A stretch of 18,648 bases of DNA from Candidatus Hodarchaeota archaeon (GTDB taxonomy: Archaea > Asgardarchaeota > Heimdallarchaeia > Hodarchaeales > Hodarchaeaceae): positions 1-18,648 of the forward strand of contig JAEOTU010000011.1 in the NCBI GenBank assembly GCA_016839665.1, written 5' to 3'. Of the stretch, positions 13,391-18,648 are shown piece by piece. Every line of letters starts with the position of its first letter. Position 1 is the first letter of the stretch. The notes under the pieces are model-generated. The model did not search any database. It was not told the origin of the DNA and saw only the letters and a program-made list of their open reading frames with translations. The translations under genes and the position numbers were made by a program.

Positions 13391-16300
13391 TTAACCTTTC
13401 TTTGACATTTTTTCATTAAGTGTTTCGACCCAAAACTGATAAAATTGATTTCTAGTAAGATTGTCTTGTTTAAGTCTCCCAATAAGTGAACGAAGATTCC
13501 CAGAGATCTCATCATATATTTTTCTCTCAATTGTATTGCCTTTATATTTTTTTATCGTGAAATTTTCTATTCTCTGAAATACTTCTTCATTTATCCAATC
13601 GTTCACACCTCCACCTACTTTCTTACCTTTTTTCATAAATTCATGAAAGATTTTGTTAACCGTATTCAAACGATTGAGATAATCCCTTGGTTTATCCTCT
13701 AATTTGATTATGTTATCATCCATGATTGCAGTATAAATCTTACCAGTATCAGTATGCGGTTCATACTCGATAAATTGGGTGAGACGAATATCAGGAACGA
13801 AAAGTTGTTCAAGCCATTGCCAAGTAAAATTTCCCTCACTAGATGCTTTAGTTATCACATTGATTTTTTTTCCTCGCGCAGTTCCCTTGATGTCCTGAGA
13901 AATTGACAAAATATTTTTTCTGTGTTCTGAAACAGATCGCTTAAATTCTGCTGTATTCAGATCAGGATGGATAAATGACTTATTATCCTTCATAATTCCC
14001 TTAAATTTTTTATTTAATGCTGGTAAGCCATAATGCTGACCTTTTCCTCCACCTATAACTGTCTCTGACAACATATGATACTTGTCAGAAATATCCTTCC
14101 CTGCTTCAGAAAGAATGTCTTTCAATTCACCTGTCTTAATGAAAAATCGGTCTTTACCTTTCTTTATGCTTTCTTTCAACATAGTTTTGAAATATGGATT
14201 GCTTGGTAATTGACCTTTGGTAATTACAAATGAATGTAGCCTTTCAAAGAGTGCAAAAGCCTCAATTTTTGCACTATAAGATTCCCAATTTGTGATTTGC
14301 ACAGGTTTTTTAAAAGAAAGGAGTTTTTTTCCATCCACACTTGATGGAAGAACCCCATTTTCAATCAATCTATTTATCATAATTTTATTTGCGTCTCTTC
14401 TTGCGAAGACTTCATGAAAACCAGTAATAATTTTACCTAATGTATAATGAAACGAATCCTCAATGTTTGTTCCATTATGTTCCATAAGAAGTGATTTAAT
14501 GATTCTTCTTCTAGTTTCGGAAAATCCTGTGACTTTAATTTCAAGGAGACCTTCAGAAATAAGTTCTTTCAAAGTTTTTTGAATTGATTCCCTCCCGAAA
14601 CCAATATTATTAGTGTACTGGATTTTTTTCTTTGTTATAAAACTTCTTACTATTCTTGAAATCTCTGTTTTTCTTGGGATAACTGCTTCTACATTTTTAG
14701 ATTTACTCTTTAGATAGATATCTTTCAGAAAAAGGTATATAATCAGCTTTCTGTAGACAACTGTGAATTCTAGCATACTGTTATTATAGCTAAAAGCAAG
14801 ATTGATTTCTTTTCCATCAACTTTAACTAAATCATCTCTCTTTAATTCTAGTGGTTCGGATTTCCTTGGTCCTTTTACCTGTTTTTGGTTTTCCCGTGCG
14901 AAATTATAGGAAGCAGCCACTAGTTCTCGTCTTGCATCTTCAAATGATCGCAAAAGTTGTCCTCGGTTGGAATTTTCCTGCTCCTCTAGTTCCACTCGAA
15001 AGTCGTAAGGTGGGGGTTCAGGAAGGGTGGGACGTTGAGAGACAAGTTCAAGGGAATCTATAAGTTCAGCTAATGTCTGATGAGTTTCAACATCTAGTAG
15101 TTCCCCTACATCTTCTTCCACCTGAGCATGAAATCGTTCCAATAGATGAGGTGACTCATCTCCCAGCATCTTCTCAAGAACACGGATTTCTGTATGGAGC
15201 TGGTTGATCAAAAAATCATGTTGGACTTGTTCATCGAATGATAAGCCAAAAGATTGCTGTTGGGGAATATAATTGGCTTGTATTGATTCCATAGACTGAT
15301 AAATGGGGATTTCGATTTGCAATTGAGCTAAACTATTCTCAATGTCAGCGATTTCATTTGATAAATAGGCAATTGTGGGTGGAGGAAATATTCGAGATTG
15401 CACTTTATCCTCATGTTCAAGAAATTGATTTTCATTCTTAGTTTCAATAATTTCAGCTATTTCTTCTAGTGCAGCTTCTACTCGTTCCTCCAATTCATTT
15501 AATTCCTCTAATTCCTCCTCAGTGGCTTGGTGTTCTAGCTCAGTAGACAGAAATTCCTCTACTTCTTGGTCAACAATTATATCTTCCTGTATTTCAATAA
15601 GATCAGGTAGTTTCTCTATTTCTTCTTCTCTAAGAATTTCCTCCTGTTCGGTTAATTTGTCTAATACCTCTTTTTCAGCTTGATCCTCCAGTTCAAGGTT
15701 CTGGTCAATAATTGTTTCTTCAAATCTCATGGCTTCGGTTGTTAAAGATTCTGAGGTTTCCTTTAATTGAACAGATTCCTCTTCACGTTCTCTTTCAGTT
15801 TCTTCATAATCCCTGAAGTCAATCTCAATAGAGTCAATTCTCTCTTCATGTTGTTTCGTCTCCTCTACTACATCTAACCTTATCTCTTCACCCTGTTTAG
15901 TTTCAGTTAGTGTAAGCTCATCTTTACTGATTGATTCTAACTCTTTTTCTGCCTGAGATATTTGGAATCTGAGCGATTCTACTTCATTAGTCAGCTCCTC
16001 ACTAGCTTGTTCGCTTTTAGTCAATTGTGTGTCTTCTTCTAGAATGGATGTTGATTTCTCGTGTTCCTCCCACCTATTCTTTTCGATCTCAATGGTTTTT
16101 TCTAAGTGAGTTAATGATTCATACTCGTCTTCTCGGACATCTTGTTCATTATCTACAATCTCATAAGTTTCTGGATCTTCTACCACCTTTTGGGTCTCAG
16201 CCTCCAATATTAATACACTCTGATCCCTTCCTACCTCAATCGAAATATCATCCTTTTCGTTTTCAAGCTCGTCTGTTTCAATTTCGTCCTGTTTAAGGGC

Positions 16301-16549
16301 CAAAATCACATCAGGAGGTAGCTTTTCCTCCAGTTCCTTTTCAAATGTTTTGATCTCTGCGACGAGCTCATCCACTTCTATCTGGGGTGCTATGTCGTCA
16401 ATATCAAACTTTGGAGGCTGATTGTCGAGGTCTTTCTGTCGTTGAATAAATCTAAGCACTTCATCTAACTGACGGGAAACCTCCTCAATTTTTACTTGAT
16501 CCTCTTCGAGTACCGCCTGATCAGTATCAGAACCCTCCTGTGCGCGCAT
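13391..16549 (-). CDS. 1052-aa two-part protein: acidic coiled coil plus basic globular half
   Basis: No family is recognised. Residues 1-555 are dominated by Glu, Asp, Gln, Leu and Ile in long heptad-like runs (for example EELEELNELEERVEAALEEI), interrupted near 385-445 and 500-520 by Pro/Tyr-rich breaks (PPPTIAYLSNEI, PTLPEPPPYDF). Residues 560-1052 are basic and look globular. A stretch at about 640-690 resembles a winged helix (RESIQKTLKELISEGLLEI, then an arginine-rich turn SETRRRI). There is no signal peptide or membrane segment. The ATG lies 12 nt after the ATPase stop with GGAAGGGGAG just upstream, so the two genes are translationally close. It may be a scaffold or substrate of the ATPase; this is inference. 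Confidence 0.85.
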   Translation of the reverse strand: MRAQEGSDTDQAVLEEDQVKIEEVSRQLDEVLRFIQRQKDLDNQPPKFDIDDIAPQIEVDELVAEIKTFEKELEEKLPPDVILALKQDEIETDELENEKDDISIEVGRDQSVLILEAETQKVVEDPETYEIVDNEQDVREDEYESLTHLEKTIEIEKNRWEEHEKSTSILEEDTQLTKSEQASEELTNEVESLRFQISQAEKELESISKDELTLTETKQGEEIRLDVVEETKQHEERIDSIEIDFRDYEETEREREEESVQLKETSESLTTEAMRFEETIIDQNLELEDQAEKEVLDKLTEQEEILREEEIEKLPDLIEIQEDIIVDQEVEEFLSTELEHQATEEELEELNELEERVEAALEEIAEIIETKNENQFLEHEDKVQSRIFPPPTIAYLSNEIADIENSLAQLQIEIPIYQSMESIQANYIPQQQSFGLSFDEQVQHDFLINQLHTEIRVLEKMLGDESPHLLERFHAQVEEDVGELLDVETHQTLAELIDSLELVSQRPTLPEPPPYDFRVELEEQENSNRGQLLRSFEDARRELVAASYNFARENQKQVKGPRKSEPLELKRDDLVKVDGKEINLAFSYNNSMLEFTVVYRKLIIYLFLKDIYLKSKSKNVEAVIPRKTEISRIVRSFITKKKIQYTNNIGFGRESIQKTLKELISEGLLEIKVTGFSETRRRIIKSLLMEHNGTNIEDSFHYTLGKIITGFHEVFARRDANKIMINRLIENGVLPSSVDGKKLLSFKKPVQITNWESYSAKIEAFALFERLHSFVITKGQLPSNPYFKTMLKESIKKGKDRFFIKTGELKDILSEAGKDISDKYHMLSETVIGGGKGQHYGLPALNKKFKGIMKDNKSFIHPDLNTAEFKRSVSEHRKNILSISQDIKGTARGKKINVITKASSEGNFTWQWLEQLFVPDIRLTQFIEYEPHTDTGKIYTAIMDDNIIKLEDKPRDYLNRLNTVNKIFHEFMKKGKKVGGGVNDWINEEVFQRIENFTIKKYKGNTIERKIYDEISGNLRSLIGRLKQDNLTRNQFYQFWVETLNEKMSKKG

Positions 16550-16561
16550 CTCCCCTTCCTC

Positions 16562-17887
16562 TTAGATTTCCTTTTGCATTTCTTCAGCTGGATAATCAAT
16601 CAGTGGAATCGGGTTGGGAGGTGGTTCCCAATCTTTGAATGGCTGATCGTAATGTTGGAGGGCGTATTCAATGGGAGGAAGACCAAATTTTTTATTCCAC
16701 TCCCGAAACAGATGAGTACTCACCCCTGCTTGTTTTTTAAATCTGAGAATGGGTTTTAATATTGGTTTTTCTTCTCGTAGGCAATACTTAAAGTCTTCAA
16801 ATGTCAGTTTTCGGGGAAGCTCTTCCTTCCGTGATGTAGTATATGTTCTATAATACGCATTACTGCAGACCTTGCGAATTTCATCTGGGGTGTATCCATT
16901 TAGTTCATATGACAGATATTTGAGATATCTGGGGGTAAGAGTATGGGACACTTTCCGTAAGAAGTGATTAAGTAATCTGAAAATAGCCGCTGGAGGTGGT
17001 GGAGCAATATACAGGATTCGATCAAACCGACGTAATTGAGCGAGGCTTTGTAAATGGAAGGGGTTGTTTGTGGCAACAATAGTTACCGTTTCATTCACAG
17101 TAGGAGTGAACAAACCATCCATAAATTGCTGAAGTTCCTCTTGGAGCTGGATAGCGATTCGAGAATCCTCTGAACGGCCTTTAACGGATGTATTGGAAGT
17201 TCCAAAGATACTATCGAATTCATCAATGAAAATGATTGATGGGGCGTGCTCCCAAGCGGTTTCATACACAACTCGAACCATTTTTTGGCTTTCACCATGC
17301 CATTTCGATAACAAGGTACCAGCAGTGATGTGGAAAATTGGAACATCTACCTCTGCAGCAATTACCTTCATCATATGCGTTTTTCCACACCCGGGAGGAC
17401 CAAACATGAGAACTGCCCTTGAAGCCTTGATACTACTCCGTAAGATCTCAGGATGTAAGAGTGGAATTACGACTGTTTCACGGATGTGTTGTAGAGCCTC
17501 ATCAAGGCCAATAATATGATTCCAAGAAAGATTCGGATCAGGAGTGATTAAACATCTAAGCACTCTTTCTCGAAGCTCAATATATTCTAGGTCATCTTTC
17601 GAGGATACGCTTGTTACGGGAGAACCATAAGACGTTCGTGTCGAGTTTGTTAAGTAACGTGTAAGCTGCTTCGCCTGTAGAAGACATAATTGAGCCTCAT
17701 GAGCAAGTTGTTTGTGAAAGGGCATTTTAGGGTGTTTTTTGAGTAAATTTGTGAGTGTTTTTGCTGCTTGCGTATAATTAATGATTGCTTGCTGGTACTG
17801 ACCTTGATATTCATAAAAACGAGCGTCTTGTACGATTTTTTGCGCCTGAAAGATCGTCTTGGGAATTTTTGGTTTTGGTTGGATCAT
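16562..17887 (-). CDS. Vps4/CdvC-like AAA ATPase with N-terminal MIT-like domain
   Basis: This 441-aa protein has the Vps4 layout. Residues 11-80 form a three-helix MIT-like domain (ARFYEYQGQYQQAIINYTQAA). Then come a linker to 110 and the AAA module: Walker A GPPGCGKT (163-170), pore-loop KWHGES (195-200), Walker B IIFIDE (218-223), sensor 1 ATNN (272-275), arginine-finger region LRRFDR (285-290) and small-domain GYTPDEIRKVC (331-341). No Vta1-binding beta insertion is present. FREWNKKFG (394-402) matches the terminal helix of Vps4/CdvC. A further 40 residues are Pro-rich (EPPPNPIP). Homologues pull apart ESCRT-III polymers through MIT contacts. No ESCRT-III gene is visible here; its operon partners are a winged-helix and a coiled-coil protein. 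Confidence 0.88.
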   Translation of the reverse strand: MIQPKPKIPKTIFQAQKIVQDARFYEYQGQYQQAIINYTQAAKTLTNLLKKHPKMPFHKQLAHEAQLCLLQAKQLTRYLTNSTRTSYGSPVTSVSSKDDLEYIELRERVLRCLITPDPNLSWNHIIGLDEALQHIRETVVIPLLHPEILRSSIKASRAVLMFGPPGCGKTHMMKVIAAEVDVPIFHITAGTLLSKWHGESQKMVRVVYETAWEHAPSIIFIDEFDSIFGTSNTSVKGRSEDSRIAIQLQEELQQFMDGLFTPTVNETVTIVATNNPFHLQSLAQLRRFDRILYIAPPPPAAIFRLLNHFLRKVSHTLTPRYLKYLSYELNGYTPDEIRKVCSNAYYRTYTTSRKEELPRKLTFEDFKYCLREEKPILKPILRFKKQAGVSTHLFREWNKKFGLPPIEYALQHYDQPFKDWEPPPNPIPLIDYPAEEMQKEI

Positions 17888-17923
17888 AAATAATTTCTAA
17901 CTCCTTTTTACTCCATTTCTGGG

Positions 17924-18646
17924 TCATTCATCTGATTTTAACTCCTCCTCGTCTTTTTTCAGCTTTAACTCATCGAACAGGGAGCGTTTTTGGGTGTGTA
18001 ATGCATAATAAATGTCAAAGATTCCTGTTTTTGGGTAAGGTTCTAATCCCAGTTCTTGCGAGATTTCTTGCAGACGAATTAAGTTCTCATCAGGGAGAAA
18101 ATCATCCAAGTCCTTGTGCGTAGGTCGTGCAGGAATGGATGACACCTCCAAAGATTGTTGAATTTCCTCAGTTGAGCGTTGCTGTTGAAGCTGGCGGATT
18201 TCTAGAAACAGATTGTTCACCATGGAATGAGCCAGATCAAAAAGATGGCGAAAGTCTTGCCACTCTAGCGCGTCTATCATCCGCAAATCATGGTACTCAG
18301 CAACACGTACCCAAGGGACGGAAGTTCTCAATTGGCAGGTATAGTTCAATAGTCGTCCGACAAGCGTTTTGACCTTGGTATTAGTTTCTCGACGATCATC
18401 GTGGGAGGAAGAGATGTCATAGAAGGTTTCCAGTCGTTTTAATTCATTACTGGCGTGTTGGACTTCTTCACTCGTGAGGGGAGTAGGGAGAGCACTGACA
18501 AACTCTAATTGCTTCCGATAATATTTTTGGCCCTTCTCCGATATGACCCAATAGGTGACTCCTCCTTCCAGCTCAGTTTTGTATAATCCAAGCGATTGAT
18601 ATTGGTCTAGCGAGATTTCGCTCTGTTTGCTTACCTCTACAACCGA
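17924..18646 (-). CDS. Winged-helix plus helical protein, N-terminus beyond window
   Basis: The frame is open from the window edge to the stop at 17924, giving the last 240 residues. An ATG-less internal start (TTG at 18349) is not needed. Visible residues 13-50 look like the end of a winged-helix domain: LDQYQSLGLY, then GGVTYWVISEKGQKYYRKQL, where the wing and the terminal TekG-like turn are typical of PadR/ArsR-like folds. The rest is helical and charged (HLFDLAHSMVNNLFLEIRQLQQQ), with an acidic tail KKDEEELKSDE. It is 36 nt upstream of the ATPase gene and likely heads or continues its operon. ESCRT-II subunits also use winged helices, but similarity to Vps25 or Vps22 is not evident by eye. 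Confidence 0.75.
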   Translation of the reverse strand, partial: SVVEVSKQSEISLDQYQSLGLYKTELEGGVTYWVISEKGQKYYRKQLEFVSALPTPLTSEEVQHASNELKRLETFYDISSSHDDRRETNTKVKTLVGRLLNYTCQLRTSVPWVRVAEYHDLRMIDALEWQDFRHLFDLAHSMVNNLFLEIRQLQQQRSTEEIQQSLEVSSIPARPTHKDLDDFLPDENLIRLQEISQELGLEPYPKTGIFDIYYALHTQKRSLFDELKLKKDEEELKSDE

Positions 18647-18648
18647 TA

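Noticed and set aside
17193..17519. 108-codon + strand frame opposite the AAA ATPase
   Set aside because: It is the reverse complement of conserved Walker A/B coding sequence and so open by codon bias only.
1..18648. CRISPR arrays, insertion sequences, integrases, replication origin
   Set aside because: No regularly spaced repeats, transposase motifs, tyrosine-recombinase motifs or origin-box clusters were seen.

Overview
The window looks like chromosome from an A+T-rich archaeon, most likely an Asgard lineage, with TACK as the alternative. Archaeal/eukaryotic markers are ribosomal protein S19e, a PDCD5-family protein, an Elf1/ELOF1 zinc-ribbon elongation factor, a multi-OB RPA with a zinc finger, bulge-helix-bulge tRNA introns, and an AAA ATPase with an N-terminal MIT-like domain that resembles Vps4/CdvC. 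These identifications come from reading motifs in the translations; no database search was run.

Layout. Positions 1-2400 (+) carry a small unknown protein, a PlsC-like acyltransferase and an M24 aminopeptidase. From 2337 to 5604 (-) lie a PD-(D/E)XK-like protein, a biotin-protein ligase, a four-helix membrane protein, PDCD5 and S19e. S19e is divergent from a + strand block: a membrane-anchored protein with an amidotransferase-like ectodomain, Elf1, an EngB-like GTPase, the large RPA and a UROD/MtaA-family protein (to 11468).

Positions 11511-13290 (-) hold two tRNA-Pro(UGG) sequences about 1.6 kb apart, nearly identical from the D-arm to the 3' end. One has a 38-nt intron at the canonical 37/38 site and a 5' acceptor strand that cannot pair. 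The other has a perfect acceptor stem and a 30-nt intron in the D-loop. Between them are a 148-aa unknown protein, a 53-aa TTG-start ORF, a 43-aa protein with NPNN repeats that has bacterial-looking expression signals, and about 500 nt without a convincing gene. The arrangement resembles an old integration into, or duplication of, a tRNA gene, but no integrase is visible.

Positions 13391-18648 (-) form a tight three-gene operon: a partial winged-helix protein, the MIT-like AAA ATPase, and a 1052-aa protein with a very acidic coiled-coil half and a basic globular half. The genes are 36 and 12 nt apart. No ESCRT-III gene is visible. This is the best candidate here for an undescribed system: an ATPase of the ESCRT-disassembly type paired with a novel filament-like or scaffold partner.
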